From NCBI GenBank assembly GCA_030913385.1, contig CP133159.1, positions 4,629,001-4,693,000 on the forward strand: 64,000 bases of DNA. Reading direction: 5' to 3'. Made by a program: the position numbers and the translations under genes. This DNA is from Cytophagaceae bacterium ABcell3 (lineage in GTDB: Bacteria > Bacteroidota > Bacteroidia > Cytophagales > Cytophagaceae). Shown here in pieces: positions 39,801 through 50,103 of this stretch. Position 1 is the first letter of the stretch, and the number at the start of each line of letters is the position of its first letter. The notes below the pieces were generated by a model. That model did no database searches. It was not told the origin of the DNA and saw only the letters and a list, made by a program, of their open reading frames with translations.

Positions 39801-41118
39801 CACGGTTAAGCAATACCGGGTGACCTTTAAGGACATTCTCAAGAATATCCCATACTACAGGATCTTTTCTGTCAACAATTTTCTTTGCAGACTTAACGGT
39901 CTTAACTATTCCTCTTTCTATAAGCTTTCTAATGATAAACGGCTTAAAAAGCTCAGCTGCCATGTCCTTAGGAAGCCCGCATTCATGCAATCTTAGCTCA
40001 GGACCTACTACGATAACAGAACGTCCAGAGTAGTCAACTCTTTTACCAAGAAGGTTCTGACGGAAACGCCCTTGCTTACCTTTTAGCATATCACTAAGTG
40101 ACTTAAGCGCCCTGTTACCTTCAGCCCTAACTGCGTTGACTTTTCTAGAATTGTCAAATAGGGAATCCACCGCTTCCTGAAGCATACGTTTTTCGTTACG
40201 TAGAATAACTTCAGGAGCTTTTATTTCTATAAGTCTTTTCAGACGGTTGTTTCTAATAATTACCCTTCTGTAAAGATCATTAAGATCTGAAGTAGCAAAA
40301 CGACCACCATCTAATGGAACCAAAGGTCTTAATTCTGGTGGTATAACAGGCACCATACGGATTACCATCCACTCAGGTCTGTTTTCAATTCTAGTCTTAG
40401 CATCACGGAAAGCTTCTACGACTTTAAGTCTCTTAAGAGCTTCTGCTTTTCTTTGCTGAGACGTATCGTGAGCGGCAGCGTGTCTTAAGCTATAAGAAAG
40501 TTCATCTAGCTCAAGTCTGGCTAACAACATTTCCAAGCCCTCAGCGCCCATTTTAGCGATAAACTTGTTAGGATCAGTATCATCTAACAATTGGTTTTCT
40601 CTAGGAAGTTTATCAAGAATGTCAAGATACTCTTCTTCTGTCAAGAAATCCAGATAGTTGATACCATCCTCAGCTTTAACACCAGGTTGGATTACTACAT
40701 ACCTCTCGTAGTAAATAATTTGGTCAAGTTTCTTTGTAGGCAACCCAAGTAGGTAACCAATTTTATTGGGTAGTGATCTAAAATACCAGATATGTGCAAC
40801 AGGGACAACAAGTTCAATGTGCCCCATTCTTTCCCTTCTAACCTTCTTCTCAGTAACTTCAACCCCACATCTATCACATATAATGCCTTTATATCTGATT
40901 CTTTTATATTTTCCGCAATGACATTCCCAGTCTTTAACAGGTCCAAAGATTCTCTCACAGAACAAGCCTCCCATTTCAGGCTTATAAGTCCTGTAATTAA
41001 TGGTTTCAGGCTGGGTAATCTCGCCGTGAGAACTTTCAAGAATTGACTCAGGAGAGGCCAGGCTGATAGTGACTTTAGTAAAGTCCTGATTTATCTTTTT
41101 ATTCTTTCTGAATCCCAT
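36808..41118 (-). CDS. rpoC: RNA polymerase beta' subunit
   Basis: A 1436-residue catalytic subunit. The N-terminal zinc site reads [20 protein letters not shown]. The Mg-binding active-site loop is [14 protein letters not shown]. The second zinc site includes [19 protein letters not shown]. The bridge and trigger-loop regions follow ([20 protein letters not shown]). A Bacteroidota-type insertion between the trigger-loop halves accounts for the length. It lies between rpoB (88-bp gap) and the DUF3467 gene. Confidence 0.98.
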   Translation of the reverse strand: MGFRKNKKINQDFTKVTISLASPESILESSHGEITQPETINYRTYKPEMGGLFCERIFGPVKDWECHCGKYKRIRYKGIICDRCGVEVTEKKVRRERMGHIELVVPVAHIWYFRSLPNKIGYLLGLPTKKLDQIIYYERYVVIQPGVKAEDGINYLDFLTEEEYLDILDKLPRENQLLDDTDPNKFIAKMGAEGLEMLLARLELDELSYSLRHAAAHDTSQQRKAEALKRLKVVEAFRDAKTRIENRPEWMVIRMVPVIPPELRPLVPLDGGRFATSDLNDLYRRVIIRNNRLKRLIEIKAPEVILRNEKRMLQEAVDSLFDNSRKVNAVRAEGNRALKSLSDMLKGKQGRFRQNLLGKRVDYSGRSVIVVGPELRLHECGLPKDMAAELFKPFIIRKLIERGIVKTVKSAKKIVDRKDPVVWDILENVLKGHPVLLNRAPTLHRLGIQAFQPKLIEGKAIQLHPLVCTAFNADFDGDQMAVHVPLGHEAILEASTLMLASHNILNPANGAPITVPSQDMVLGLYYITKGRRTTEKEVVPGEGRTFYSAEEVIIAINEKKCSQHAYIKVRTKVRNNKGELETQIIETVAGRVIFNQFIPEEVGYINELLTKKKLQSIIALVYKRSGMARTAKFLDDIKHLGFQSAYKGGLSIGLADIVIPKEKDILVGQAKEDVEAVWSNYLMGLITDNERYNQVIDIWTRINSMITETLMTRLENDDQGFNSIYMMMHSGARGSREQIRQLGGMRGLMAKPQKNLQGSVGEIIENPILSNFKEGLDVIEYFISTHGARKGLADTALKTADAGYLTRRLVDVAQDVVINENDCGTLRGLTVSALKDNEDIVEPLSERILGRVSVHDIYNPENNELLVAAGDEISEDVAAIIDNSSIETVDIRSVLTCESKRGVCAKCYGRNLATGKMVHKGESVGVIAAQSIGEPGTQLTLRTFHVGGTASNIAVDANIKAKFDGVVYFDDIRSVKTTNKDGDQVTVVMGRSGELKIVEEGTNKILNTHHVPYGAFINVEEGAKVKKGDELCSWDPYNAVIMSEFDGTIEFDAIIEGVTFREESDEQTGHREKVIVDTKDKTKNPAIVVHPKSGDSKGYNIPVGAHLAIDEGDKVKAGQVLAKIPRAIGKTRDITGGLPRVTELFEARNPSNPAVVSEIDGVVTYGGIKRGNREIYIESKDGVRKKYMVPLSKHILVQDNDFVRAGDALSDGAITPNDILSIKGPTAVQEYLVNEIQEVYRLQGVKINDKHIEAIVRQMMQKVEIIEAGDTNFLQGQVVDKFSFREENDKILDMKVVEDSGDSENLKPGMIVSARKLRDENSSLKRRDMKLVQVRDAQPAVSKPTLQGITQSSLGTESFISAASFQETTKVLSEASIRGKVDYLQGLKENVIVGHLIPAGTGQRDFSKIIVGSKEEYEALVASKEAKKKEEVLENK

Positions 41119-41206
41119 TTTTACAATGCAGTTTTTTTGAATTTAATGCAAAAAATTAAATAGTGCCGGTACTAAACATACCGGCACTCACAAATAGTTC
41201 CGAACC

Positions 41207-44200
41207 TTAATCGAGTGTGATCTCTAGTGCAAGACCTCTTAATTCATGAACCAATACATTGAAAGATTCAGGAATATTTGGTTTAGGCATATTCTCTCCT
41301 TTAACAATAGCCTCGTAAGCTTTCGCTCTACCTATCACATCATCTGATTTTACAGTAAGGATTTCTTGAAGAACATGTCCTGCACCAAATGCTTCCAATG
41401 CCCATACCTCCATTTCACCAAACCTCTGTCCACCAAACTGTGCTTTACCACCGAGAGGCTGTTGTGTAATAAGAGAGTATGGTCCAATAGAACGCGCGTG
41501 CATTTTATCATCTACAAGGTGTCCTAGTTTAAGCATATAAATAACACCTACAGTAACTTTTTGGTCAAACTTCTCACCAGTAAGTCCGTCATAAAGAGGA
41601 GTCCTGCCAAGATGAGGAAGTCCAGCTTCTGTAAGTTCTGCATCTACTTGTTCTTCTGTAGCTCCATCGAAAATAGGAGTAGCATATTTACGTCCAAGTT
41701 TCAGACCTGCCCAACCTAATACAGTTTCATAGATCTGTCCAAGGTTCATCCTTGAAGGTACACCTAGTGGGTTAAGTACTATATCTACAGGCGTACCATC
41801 TTCCAAGAAAGGCATATCTTCTTCCCTAACTATTCTCGCTACCACACCTTTGTTACCGTGACGTCCTGCCATTTTATCACCAACTTTAAGTTTACGCTTC
41901 TTAGCAACATAAACTTTAGCCAACTGAACTATACCAGCAGGAAGTTCATCTCCAACTTCCAATGTAAACTTCTCACGCTTGAACTTACCAGATATCTCAT
42001 TTCTCTTTTTATGGTAGTTTTTAACCATTTTGAGAATAAGATCATTGGTTTCAGGCTCATCTGTCCAATTTTCAAGAAGTAAATCTCCTAAAAGGTTAAC
42101 TTCTTCAGGAACATTATAAGAGCTTTCATCTCTATAGCTGTTCTTCTCAGGGAAAAGATTTTCTGTAATATTTCTTCTGTTGAACTTAACACCTTTAGAT
42201 ACAATCTCGTCGCCAAATTTATGCTTGACACCCTGAGAGACTTTACCTTCTAGTAAATCAGTAAGTTTATCAATGATGACTGCGCGAAGATCCGAAAGGT
42301 CTTTGCTATACTTCGCTTTAAGCCTATCAGCTTGTTGCTTATTTCTAGCTTTAAGATCTTTTTCCTTCTTAGGTCTAGAAAACAATTTGGTATCAATAAC
42401 CACACCTCTCAAAGAAGGCGAAGCCTTTAACGATGCATCTTTCACATCGCCAGCCTTATCTCCAAAAATTGCACGAAGAAGTTTTTCTTCAGGTGTAGGA
42501 TCTGTTTCTCCTTTAGGAGTAATTTTACCTATTAAAATATCACCTTCTTTAATTTCTGCCCCAACCCTGATAATACCTTTATCATCAAGATTTTTAACAG
42601 CTTCTTCACTAACATTTGGAATTTCAGACGTCAACTCTTCCTCACCCCTTTTAGTATCCCTAACTTCAAGCTCAAATTCTTCAATATGAAGAGAAGTAAA
42701 TATATCTTCTTTAACTACTTTTTCAGAAATAACTATCGCATCCTCAAAGTTATAACCTTGCCAAGGCATAAAAGCAACCATAAGGTTCCTACCCAAAGCA
42801 AGCTCACCTTTTTCTGTAGCATAACCTTCGCAAAGCGGATCTCCTTTAACAACCTTTTGGCCTTTAAAGACTATTGGCGCTAAACTAAGGCAGGTGTCCT
42901 GGTTTGTTCTTCTAAACTTAACGAGATTGTATGTTTTTGAATCATTGTCAAAGCTAACCAAAGATTGCTCTCTAGTGCGCTCATACTTAACCACAATCTT
43001 TTTAGAATCCACATACTCAACAACCCCATCACCTTCTGCAAGCACCAACGCTCTCGAATCTAAAGCAACACGTTTTTCCAGTCCAGTACCTACTATCGGA
43101 GATTGAGGTCTCAATAAAGGCACAGCCTGGCGCTGCATGTTTGAACCCATCAAAGCACGGTTTGCATCGTCATGCTCTAGGAAAGGAATAAGCGAAGCCG
43201 CAACAGAAACAATTTGGTTAGGAGCCACATCCATGTAAGTAACATTATCTGGTTCCGTAACCGGGAAGTCACCTTCAAAACGGGCTTTAACTTTATCATT
43301 CTCAAAGACACCCTGGTCGTTAATAATTGCATTAGCCTGAGCGATATTATGACCGTCCTCTTCTTCTGCTGTTAGGTAAACAACACTACCGTCTAGCAAT
43401 ACCTTCCCTTCAATAACTTTTTTATATGGAGTCTCAATAAAGCCCATGTGGTTCACCTTAGCGTGAACGCAAAGTGAGGAAATAAGACCAATATTAGGTC
43501 CTTCAGGAGTTTCGATGGTACACAAACGACCGTAGTGCGTATAGTGAACGTCCCTTACCTCAAAACCTGCACGCTCTCTTGATAAACCACCCGGTCCAAG
43601 CGCAGACATCCTTCTTTTATGCGTAATCTCCGCTAATGGATTTGTTTGGTCCATAAACTGAGAAAGCTGGTTAGTACCGAAGAAGGAATTAATAACAGAA
43701 GACAAAGTCCTGGCATTGATAAGATCAACAGGTTTAAAGTCTTCGTTATCACGAACATTCATTCTTTCTTTGATGGTACGAGCCATCCTTGCTAAACCAA
43801 CACCGAATTGGCTATACAATTGCTCGCCAACAGTACGTACCCTCCTATTGCTCAAATGGTCTATATCATCAATAACAGCTTTACTATTGATAAGACCAAT
43901 AAGATATTTAATAATGTTAATAATATCTTCCGAAGTAAGCACTTTTGTATCAGAAGATATTTCAAGATTAAGTTTCTTGTTAATTCTATATCTACCTACT
44001 TCACCAAGATCATATCTCTTGTCACTGAAGAACAAATTCTGGATAATATCCCTAGCAGTTTGTTCATCAGGAGCTTCAGAGTTTCTTAACTGTCTATAAA
44101 TAGTTTCAACAGCTTCTTTCTCAGAATTAGAGCTATCTTTTTGAAGAGTGTTATATATAATAGTATAGTCTGCAATGTTGATATCTTCACGGTGAAGAAT

Positions 44201-45085
44201 GACAACATCAGAGCCTGAATCTAAAATAATATCGATATCAACATCTTGAATAATGGAATCCCTCTCAAGGATCACTTCATTACGGTCGATGGATACAACT
44301 TCACCAGTATCCTCATCAACAAAATCCTCAGTCCAAGTCCTCAGTACCCTTGCAGCAAGTTTTCTACCTACCACATTTTGCAGGGCTTCTTTTTTAGCAG
44401 GGATTTCTTCAGAAAGTCCAAAAAGATCAAGGATATCTTTATCCGTACCATAACCTATTGCTCTTAAAAGGGTGGTTACCGGAAACTTCTTTTTTCTATC
44501 GATGTAAGCATACATAACATTGTTTACATCAGTAGCAAATTCAATCCAAGACCCTTTAAAAGGTATAATTCTGGCAGAATATAACTTGGTACCATTGGTA
44601 TGTTTGCTTTGCGCAAAGAAAACACCAGGCGACCTATGCAATTGAGAAACAATAACACGTTCAGCACCATTGATAACAAAAGACCCTTTTTCGGTCATAT
44701 AAGGTATGTTACCAAGGAATACTTCTTGTTCTATCGTTTCAAAATCTTCATTATCCTCATCGTTGCAGGATAATCTGAGTTTAGCTTTTAATGGAACAGA
44801 ATAAGTGAGTCCCCTATCTATACATTCATCAACAGAATATTTAGGCGGGTCAACATGATAGTCTATAAATTCAAGGACAAAGTTTTCCCTAGAGTCAGAA
44901 ATAGGGAAATTTTCAGCGAAAACTTTGAACAACCCTTCTTTATTACGTTGTTCAGGAGGAGTTTCCAACTGAAAAAAGTCTTGAAACGATTGCAACTGAA
45001 CGTCCAGAAAATCAGGATAGTCAATTACATTCTTTATACTTGCAAAATTTTTTCTTAAAGGTATATTAGTAGCCAAGGCACACAC
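41207..45085 (-). CDS. rpoB: RNA polymerase beta subunit
   Basis: Up to 1292 residues. The rifampicin pocket is of the sensitive type ([40 protein letters not shown]), and catalytic-face motifs such as [16 protein letters not shown] are intact. No ATG is available: an in-frame TAA lies two codons upstream of a GTG at 45085, and a TTG at 45076 gives [11 protein letters not shown], which looks like the family start. The first internal Met is far inside the protein, so initiation must be at a non-ATG codon. A hairpin lies in the 155-bp gap after rplL. Confidence 0.97.
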   Translation of the reverse strand: MCALATNIPLRKNFASIKNVIDYPDFLDVQLQSFQDFFQLETPPEQRNKEGLFKVFAENFPISDSRENFVLEFIDYHVDPPKYSVDECIDRGLTYSVPLKAKLRLSCNDEDNEDFETIEQEVFLGNIPYMTEKGSFVINGAERVIVSQLHRSPGVFFAQSKHTNGTKLYSARIIPFKGSWIEFATDVNNVMYAYIDRKKKFPVTTLLRAIGYGTDKDILDLFGLSEEIPAKKEALQNVVGRKLAARVLRTWTEDFVDEDTGEVVSIDRNEVILERDSIIQDVDIDIILDSGSDVVILHREDINIADYTIIYNTLQKDSSNSEKEAVETIYRQLRNSEAPDEQTARDIIQNLFFSDKRYDLGEVGRYRINKKLNLEISSDTKVLTSEDIINIIKYLIGLINSKAVIDDIDHLSNRRVRTVGEQLYSQFGVGLARMARTIKERMNVRDNEDFKPVDLINARTLSSVINSFFGTNQLSQFMDQTNPLAEITHKRRMSALGPGGLSRERAGFEVRDVHYTHYGRLCTIETPEGPNIGLISSLCVHAKVNHMGFIETPYKKVIEGKVLLDGSVVYLTAEEEDGHNIAQANAIINDQGVFENDKVKARFEGDFPVTEPDNVTYMDVAPNQIVSVAASLIPFLEHDDANRALMGSNMQRQAVPLLRPQSPIVGTGLEKRVALDSRALVLAEGDGVVEYVDSKKIVVKYERTREQSLVSFDNDSKTYNLVKFRRTNQDTCLSLAPIVFKGQKVVKGDPLCEGYATEKGELALGRNLMVAFMPWQGYNFEDAIVISEKVVKEDIFTSLHIEEFELEVRDTKRGEEELTSEIPNVSEEAVKNLDDKGIIRVGAEIKEGDILIGKITPKGETDPTPEEKLLRAIFGDKAGDVKDASLKASPSLRGVVIDTKLFSRPKKEKDLKARNKQQADRLKAKYSKDLSDLRAVIIDKLTDLLEGKVSQGVKHKFGDEIVSKGVKFNRRNITENLFPEKNSYRDESSYNVPEEVNLLGDLLLENWTDEPETNDLILKMVKNYHKKRNEISGKFKREKFTLEVGDELPAGIVQLAKVYVAKKRKLKVGDKMAGRHGNKGVVARIVREEDMPFLEDGTPVDIVLNPLGVPSRMNLGQIYETVLGWAGLKLGRKYATPIFDGATEEQVDAELTEAGLPHLGRTPLYDGLTGEKFDQKVTVGVIYMLKLGHLVDDKMHARSIGPYSLITQQPLGGKAQFGGQRFGEMEVWALEAFGAGHVLQEILTVKSDDVIGRAKAYEAIVKGENMPKPNIPESFNVLVHELRGLALEITLD

Positions 45086-45177
45086 AGTTTATGTTAACAA
45101 TATTATATGCTAGCACTATCCGCTGATTTTCAGAGGATTAAAAAATTAAAGATTTTGTAGCTACAAACAGCAAAAGA

Positions 45178-45196
45178 CCTGACTTTATATGTCAGG
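45178..45196 (-). terminator. Attenuator-like hairpin between rplL and rpoB
   Basis: CCTGAC (45178-45183) and GTCAGG (45191-45196) with a seven-base AT loop. On the minus strand it is followed by TCTTTTG. A short, leaky terminator is expected here by analogy to the rplL-rpoB attenuator of other bacteria, which lowers polymerase relative to ribosomal protein output. Confidence 0.6.
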
Positions 45197-45240
45197 CCTA
45201 ATTTGATAAGGCTGTAGAAGTATTTAACCAGAGGATAAAC

Positions 45241-45618
45241 TTATTTAACCTCTACTTCAGCTCCAGCCTCTTCAAGTTGTTTTTTAAGTGCATCAGCTTC
45301 GTCTTTAGCAACACCTTCCTTAAGAGGCTTAGGAGCGCCATCAACAAGTTCTTTAGCTTCTTTTAATCCAAGTCCAGTAAGATCCTTAACCAGTTTAACA
45401 ACGGCTAGTTTAGCAGATCCTGCAGATTTAAGGATTACGTCAAAAGAAGTTTTTTCAGCTGCTTCTTCACCACCAGCAGCTCCACCACCACCAGCAACAA
45501 CTGTAGCTGCAGCAGCAGGTTCAATACCATATTCGTCTTTAAGGATAGTAGCTAGTTCATTTACCTCTTTAACAGTTAGGTTTACCAACTGCTCAGCAAA
45601 AGCTTTAAGATCTGCCAT
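45241..45618 (-). CDS. rplL: Ribosomal protein L7/L12
   Basis: A 125-residue stalk protein present in several copies and recruiting GTPase factors. The N-terminal dimerisation part ([20 protein letters not shown]) is followed by an Ala/Gly hinge (about 35-50) and the C-terminal domain ([40 protein letters not shown]). It follows rplJ. Confidence 0.98.
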   Translation of the reverse strand: MADLKAFAEQLVNLTVKEVNELATILKDEYGIEPAAAATVVAGGGGAAGGEEAAEKTSFDVILKSAGSAKLAVVKLVKDLTGLGLKEAKELVDGAPKPLKEGVAKDEADALKKQLEEAGAEVEVK

Positions 45619-45672
45619 TTTATTCTTGATTTAAAAATTAATTAATAATATTTACTTGTTCCAATTATACTT

Positions 45673-46203
45673 TTATGATTCTTGTCTTTCTGACAAAGTT
45701 TTAACCAATCCTGCAAGAGTAGTCTTACCGCTTTGAAGCGCAGAAACAACATTTTTAGCAGGTGATTGAAGAATGCCGATAATATCGCCAATAACTTCTT
45801 CTTTAGATTTGATTTTAGCAAGCGCTTCAAGGTTTTCTTCTCCAATGAATAAAGCACCATCAATAGAAGCACCTTTTAAACCTGGTTTATCTTGAACCGA
45901 CTTTCTAAATTCTTTGATTAAAACTGCCGGAACTTTTCCGGTATCTGCAAACATGATTCCAGAGAAACCTTTCAAAACTTGCTCGTCGAAAGGGGCGTAA
46001 TCAGTTTCAAGATTAGCCAGGGCCTTTTGTATCAAAGTGTTTTTAACAACTTTATACTCAACGCCTTTTTCATAGCAAAGTCTCCTGAAATTGTTTACTT
46101 GTTCTACGGTCAAACCAGAAGCGTCCGTAATATAGAAGAAAGATTTCTCCTGGAACTTTTGGTTTAACTCTTCAATTATCTGAGCTTTTTCTTCCCGTGT
46201 CAT
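45673..46203 (-). CDS. rplJ: Ribosomal protein L10
   Basis: A 176-residue stalk base (MTREEKAQIIEELNQKFQEK; FYITDASGLTVEQVNNFRRL; YKVVKNTLIQKALAN). It binds L12 dimers through its C-terminal helix. There are ten bases between rplA and rplJ, so there is little room for an L10 autoregulatory leader. Confidence 0.98.
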   Translation of the reverse strand: MTREEKAQIIEELNQKFQEKSFFYITDASGLTVEQVNNFRRLCYEKGVEYKVVKNTLIQKALANLETDYAPFDEQVLKGFSGIMFADTGKVPAVLIKEFRKSVQDKPGLKGASIDGALFIGEENLEALAKIKSKEEVIGDIIGILQSPAKNVVSALQSGKTTLAGLVKTLSERQES

Positions 46204-46213
46204 CCTTTTCTAA

Positions 46214-46912
46214 TTATAGGCCTGTAACAGTATTTTTATCGATAGCAACACCTGGACTCATAGTACTAGAAAGGTGAATGCTTTTTATATATGTACCTTT
46301 AGCTGAAGAAGGCTTAAGTTTTTGAATAGTATTCAAAACTTCATGTGCATTTTCAGACAATTTTTCAGGAGAGAAAGAAACTTTACCTACACTAGTATGA
46401 ATGATTCCAGTTTTATCTACTTTAAAATCAATCTTTCCCTGTTTGATATCCTTAACAGCTTTACCTACTTCAAGAGTAACAGTACCAGCTTTAGGATTAG
46501 GCATTAAATTTCTAGGTCCTAGTACACGTCCTAATCTACCAACTTTGGCCATCACAGTAGGCATAGTGATAATTACATCAATATCAAGCCATCCTTGCTC
46601 AATTTTCTTAATGTATTCATCAAGACCTACATGGTCAGCACCTGCATCTTTAGCTTCCTGCTCTTTGTCAGGAGTACAAAGGACAAGAACTCTAACTTCT
46701 TTTCCTGTACCATGGGGAAGCGAAACAACACCTCTGACCATTTGGTCAGCTTTTCTAGGGTCTACCCCAAGTCTAACATCTATATCTACGGATGCATCAA
46801 ACTTAGTAAATGTAATGTCCTTTACAAGTTTAGCAGCATCTGCAAGAGAAAATTGCTGTTCAGCATCAAATTTTGCTAATGCCTGCTTTTGATTTTTGGT
46901 TAACTTGCCCAT
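46214..46912 (-). CDS. rplA: Ribosomal protein L1
   Basis: A 232-residue L1-stalk protein ([55 protein letters not shown]) that helps E-site tRNA leave. It lies 12 bases after rplK. Confidence 0.98.
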   Translation of the reverse strand: MGKLTKNQKQALAKFDAEQQFSLADAAKLVKDITFTKFDASVDIDVRLGVDPRKADQMVRGVVSLPHGTGKEVRVLVLCTPDKEQEAKDAGADHVGLDEYIKKIEQGWLDIDVIITMPTVMAKVGRLGRVLGPRNLMPNPKAGTVTLEVGKAVKDIKQGKIDFKVDKTGIIHTSVGKVSFSPEKLSENAHEVLNTIQKLKPSSAKGTYIKSIHLSSTMSPGVAIDKNTVTGL

Positions 46913-46924
46913 TATTTTAATTCG

Positions 46925-47371
46925 TTATTTATTGTCCCAGGGAGCGTCTCCTGAAACTGTGATACCCATACTTCTTGCAGTACCGGCTACCATTTTCATT
47001 GCCGATTCTAGTTTGAATGCATTAAGGTCAGGCATTTTTAATTCAGCGATTGACTGTACCTGATCCCAGGTTACTGAACCTATCTTATTTCTGTTTGGCT
47101 CTGCAGATCCTTTTTTTGCTTTAGATGCTTCCATAAGCAAAACTGGAGCTGGGGGAGTTTTAATGACGAAATCAAAAGATTTGTCTTTATAAACAGTAAT
47201 AACGACAGGCAGAAGTACACCTTGTTTTTCTTGGGTTCTAGCATTAAACTGCTTACAGAACTCCATAATATTCAAACCCTTACTACCCAGGGCAGGACCA
47301 ACAGGAGGAGAAGGGTTGGCAGCACCTCCCTTGATCTGCAATTTTACATAACCCGATATTTCTTTAGCCAT
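46925..47371 (-). CDS. rplK: Ribosomal protein L11
   Basis: A 148-residue factor-site protein ([54 protein letters not shown]). The Pro-rich hinge is typical. It lies six bases after nusG. Confidence 0.98.
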   Translation of the reverse strand: MAKEISGYVKLQIKGGAANPSPPVGPALGSKGLNIMEFCKQFNARTQEKQGVLLPVVITVYKDKSFDFVIKTPPAPVLLMEASKAKKGSAEPNRNKIGSVTWDQVQSIAELKMPDLNAFKLESAMKMVAGTARSMGITVSGDAPWDNK

Positions 47372-47377
47372 TTTCTG

Positions 47378-47935
47378 TTACTGAATTTTTTCTACTTGCA
47401 TATAATTAAGCTCAACTGGTGTATTTCTGCCAAATATCTTCACCATTACGTTAAGCTTTTTTCTTTCTTCAAAAACCTCTTCGACAGATCCTGTAAACCC
47501 ATTAAATGGGCCATCCATAACTTTTACAGTTTCACCTACAATAAAAGGTGTTTCAAGTGTTTCTTCACTTTCCTGCATTTCGTCTACCCTACCCAAAATT
47601 CTGTTTACTTCACTTTGACGTAGAGGTACAGGCTTTTTAGAGGTGCCTCCTTCATTAGAGCCAAGGAAACCAATTACACCAGGAATACTGGTTATAACGT
47701 GGCCTGCTTCTCCATGCGATAAATCTGCGGAAACTAACACATATCCAGGAAAGAAGTTTCTTTCCCTTACGCGTTTTTTTCCGTTACGCATTTCATATAT
47801 TTTTTCAGAAGGAATCAGTACCTGAGGAATATAATCTTCAAGTTTCTGTCTTATGATTTCATTCTCAAGATAATTCTTAACCTTCTTCTCCTGCCCACTA
47901 ACCGTTCTAATTACATACCAGTTTAATTCACTCAT
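47378..47935 (-). CDS. nusG: Transcription termination/antitermination factor NusG
   Basis: A 185-residue protein with an NGN domain (LNWYVIRTVSGQEKKVKNYL; FFPGYVLVSADLSHGEAGHV) and a C-terminal KOW domain (VGETVKVMDGPFNGFTGSVE). It couples RNA polymerase to ribosome or Rho. It follows secE in the standard order. Confidence 0.98.
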   Translation of the reverse strand: MSELNWYVIRTVSGQEKKVKNYLENEIIRQKLEDYIPQVLIPSEKIYEMRNGKKRVRERNFFPGYVLVSADLSHGEAGHVITSIPGVIGFLGSNEGGTSKKPVPLRQSEVNRILGRVDEMQESEETLETPFIVGETVKVMDGPFNGFTGSVEEVFEERKKLNVMVKIFGRNTPVELNYMQVEKIQ

Positions 47936-47966
47936 CTCTGACTCCTTTAGGATAGAATTTCAAGTA

Positions 47967-48149
47967 TTAATATATAAAGGACATCACGTTTTCAAAAACT
48001 GTATCTACAGCCCAAATCATGAGTGCAAAAATAATTGAGGCAATAAGAACCACTACAGATTTATTCTGCAACTCGCCGTAAGTTGGCCATGAGACCTTTG
48101 TTTTGATCTCTTCAATTGATTCTCTTATAAAGCCTAATATTTTATTCAT
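47967..48149 (-). CDS. secE: Protein translocase subunit SecE
   Basis: A 60-residue single-span SecE (MNKILGFIRESIEEIKTKVS; WPTYGELQNKSVVVLIASII). The amphipathic helix and VSWPT motif precede one transmembrane helix (about 33-53). The ATG at 48149 is preferred over a TTG two codons earlier. It is the first protein gene after tRNA-Trp. Confidence 0.95.
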   Translation of the reverse strand: MNKILGFIRESIEEIKTKVSWPTYGELQNKSVVVLIASIIFALMIWAVDTVFENVMSFIY

Positions 48150-48178
48150 CGTCAAATATCGAAGTTATTTGTCCTTAG

Positions 48179-48251
48179 CACGGGTGGAGAGACTCGAACT
48201 CCCAGCCAACGGTTTTGGAGACCGCTACTCTACCAATTGAGCTACACCCGT
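48179..48251 (-). tRNA. trnW: tRNA-Trp (anticodon CCA)
   Basis: A 73-base cloverleaf. The acceptor ACGGGTG pairs with CACCCGT, discriminator G. The anticodon loop is CTCCAAA with CCA. The T loop is GTTCGAGTC. CCA is not encoded. It lies upstream of secE in the same unit. Confidence 0.97.
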
Positions 48252-48275
48252 TTATAGATCCCGAAAAAGGGAGTG

Positions 48276-48307
48276 CAAAGTTATGCATAATTCAATAAAC
48301 AAACAAG
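48276..48307 (-). promoter_or_regulatory. Promoter of tRNA-Trp-secE-nusG-rplK... operon
   Basis: Minus strand: TAACTTTG (48276-48283) is a full -7 match. Upstream, CTTG (48304-48307, spacing 20) or TTTG (48300-48303, spacing 16) can serve as the -33. The -33 region touches the tuf terminator stem. Confidence 0.75.
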
Positions 48308-48337
48308 TGCGTTTTCGAAAAAATTTCAAAAACGCAC
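48307..48337 (-). terminator. Terminator of tuf
   Basis: GTGCGTTTT (48307-48315) pairs with AAAACGCAC (48329-48337). On the minus strand TTGTTTGTTT follows. It lies 18 bp after the tuf stop and just before the next promoter. Confidence 0.75.
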
Positions 48338-48354
48338 TCATTTAAATATTAAAT

Positions 48355-49542
48355 TTACTTTAAGATTTCAGTAACCTGTCCAGCACCTACTGTTCTACCA
48401 CCTTCTCTGATTGCAAAACGAAGACCTTTCTCCATTGCTACAGAGTTGATTAGTTTTACAGTAATGGTAACATTATCACCAGGCATTACCATCTCAGTTC
48501 CTTCTGGAAGCATGATCTCTCCAGTTACATCCGTAGTTCTAAGATAGAACTGAGGTCTGTACTTGTTGAAGAATGGCGTATGTCTACCACCTTCTTCTTT
48601 AGAAAGCACATATATTTCAGCTTTGAATTCAGTGTGAGGAGTTACAGAACCTGGCTTACAGATTACCATACCTCTCTTGATGTCAGTTTTCTCAATACCT
48701 CTAAGTAGAAGACCAACGTTGTCACCAGCTTCTCCTTTGTCCAATATCTTTCTGAACATCTCAACACCAGTTACTGTAGACTTAAGGTTCTCAGCACCCA
48801 TACCAAGAATATCTACAGGGTCACCAGAGTTGATGATACCTCTTTCGATTCTACCAGTTGCCACAGTACCTCTACCAGTGATAGAGAACACGTCCTCAAC
48901 AGGCATTAGAAAAGGCTTGTCAGTCAATCTTGGAGGGATTGGGATAAAGTTGTCAACCGCATCCATAAGCTCAACGATCTTCTCTACCCACTGAGCTTCG
49001 CCGTTAAGGCCACCAAGTGCAGATCCTTTGATAACAGGAATGTCATCACCTGGGAAGTCATAGAAGCTAAGAAGTTCTCTTACTTCCATTTCAACAAGCT
49101 CAAGAAGTTCAGGGTCATCAACAAGGTCAACTTTGTTCATGAAAACAACTAGAGCAGGAACACCAACCTGTCTTGCAAGAAGGATGTGCTCACGAGTTTG
49201 TGGCATAGGACCATCAGTAGCAGCAACAACAAGGATAGCTCCGTCCATCTGAGCAGCACCAGTAACCATGTTCTTTACATAGTCAGCGTGGCCAGGGCAG
49301 TCAACGTGTGCATAATGTCTTGCTTTTGTCTGATACTCAATGTGAGCAGTATTAATAGTAATACCTCTTTCTTTTTCTTCAGGAGCGTTGTCGATTTGAG
49401 AAAAATCTCTAACCTCAGCCAGACCTTGCTCAGAAAGTACTTTACTAATAGCAGCAGTCAAGGTAGTTTTTCCGTGGTCAACGTGACCAATAGTACCTAT
49501 GTTAACATGGGGTTTGGAGCGATCAAAGGTTGCTTTAGCCAT
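48355..49542 (-). CDS. tuf: Elongation factor Tu
   Basis: A 395-residue GTPase that delivers aminoacyl-tRNA. It has [43 protein letters not shown] and [10 protein letters not shown], then two beta-barrel domains. Only one copy is in the window. It sits downstream of three tRNA genes in one unit and apart from fusA, unlike the E. coli str operon. Confidence 0.98.
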   Translation of the reverse strand: MAKATFDRSKPHVNIGTIGHVDHGKTTLTAAISKVLSEQGLAEVRDFSQIDNAPEEKERGITINTAHIEYQTKARHYAHVDCPGHADYVKNMVTGAAQMDGAILVVAATDGPMPQTREHILLARQVGVPALVVFMNKVDLVDDPELLELVEMEVRELLSFYDFPGDDIPVIKGSALGGLNGEAQWVEKIVELMDAVDNFIPIPPRLTDKPFLMPVEDVFSITGRGTVATGRIERGIINSGDPVDILGMGAENLKSTVTGVEMFRKILDKGEAGDNVGLLLRGIEKTDIKRGMVICKPGSVTPHTEFKAEIYVLSKEEGGRHTPFFNKYRPQFYLRTTDVTGEIMLPEGTEMVMPGDNVTITVKLINSVAMEKGLRFAIREGGRTVGAGQVTEILK

Positions 49543-49611
49543 ATTTGAAAAATCCTCTTTTTGGTTAACTAAATTATTGTTTCAGATAAAATTAATGATG
49601 CTAATATAATG

Positions 49612-49683
49612 AGCCAATGACGGGATTTGAACCCGTGACCCCTTCCTTACCAAGGAAGTACTCTACCACTGAGCTACATCGGC
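49612..49683 (-). tRNA. trnT: tRNA-Thr (anticodon GGT)
   Basis: A 72-base cloverleaf. The acceptor GCCGATG pairs with CATTGGC (one G-T pair). The anticodon stem CTTCC/GGAAG encloses TTGGTAA. The T loop is GTTCAAATC. It lies 69 bp upstream of tuf. Confidence 0.97.
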
Positions 49684-49743
49684 TTAATAAATTTAGGGTA
49701 AGAGCGTGAATAAAGGTTATCCACACGCAAACCCTAAAAATAG

Positions 49744-49816
49744 AGCGGGAGACGAGATTCGAACCCGCGGCCTACAGCTTGGAAGGCTGTCGCTCTACCA
49801 ACTGAGCTACTCCCGC
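49744..49816 (-). tRNA. trnG: tRNA-Gly (anticodon TCC)
   Basis: A 73-base cloverleaf. The acceptor GCGGGAG pairs with CTCCCGC. The anticodon stem ACAGC/GCTGT encloses CTTCCAA. The T loop is GTTCGAATC. Confidence 0.97.
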
Positions 49817-49852
49817 ATAGAATGTACCACAGACCAATGTTCAATGGTATGG

Positions 49853-49936
49853 TGGGGAGAGAAGGATTCGAACCTTCGAAGTCATTACGACAACAGATTT
49901 ACAGTCTGTCCCATTTGGCCACTCTGGTATCTCCCC
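49853..49936 (-). tRNA. trnY: tRNA-Tyr (anticodon GTA)
   Basis: An 84-base class II tRNA with a long variable arm. The acceptor GGGGAGA pairs with TCTCCCC, discriminator A. The anticodon stem ACAGA/TCTGT encloses CTGTAAA. It is first in the tRNA-tuf unit. Confidence 0.97.
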
Positions 49937-50006
49937 GGCCTTTTTTTTGGCTTCCCTTAAACTCGATACAACATTTTTATATGTGCTTCGTTTGTTTAAG
50001 GAGTTG

Positions 50007-50037
50007 CAAAAGTATGCGCTTTTCTTGAAACTTCAAA
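50007..50037 (-). promoter_or_regulatory. Promoter of the tRNA-Tyr-Gly-Thr-tuf operon
   Basis: Minus strand: TTTG (50034-50037), 19 bases, TACTTTTG (50007-50014). Full consensus match about 70 bp upstream of tRNA-Tyr. Confidence 0.85.
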
Positions 50038-50103
50038 TACTTTTCAAAAAAAAATGTAAAAAAATTTCTTTTTCATTTATTCAATATACTTCTCACTTCT
50101 GTT

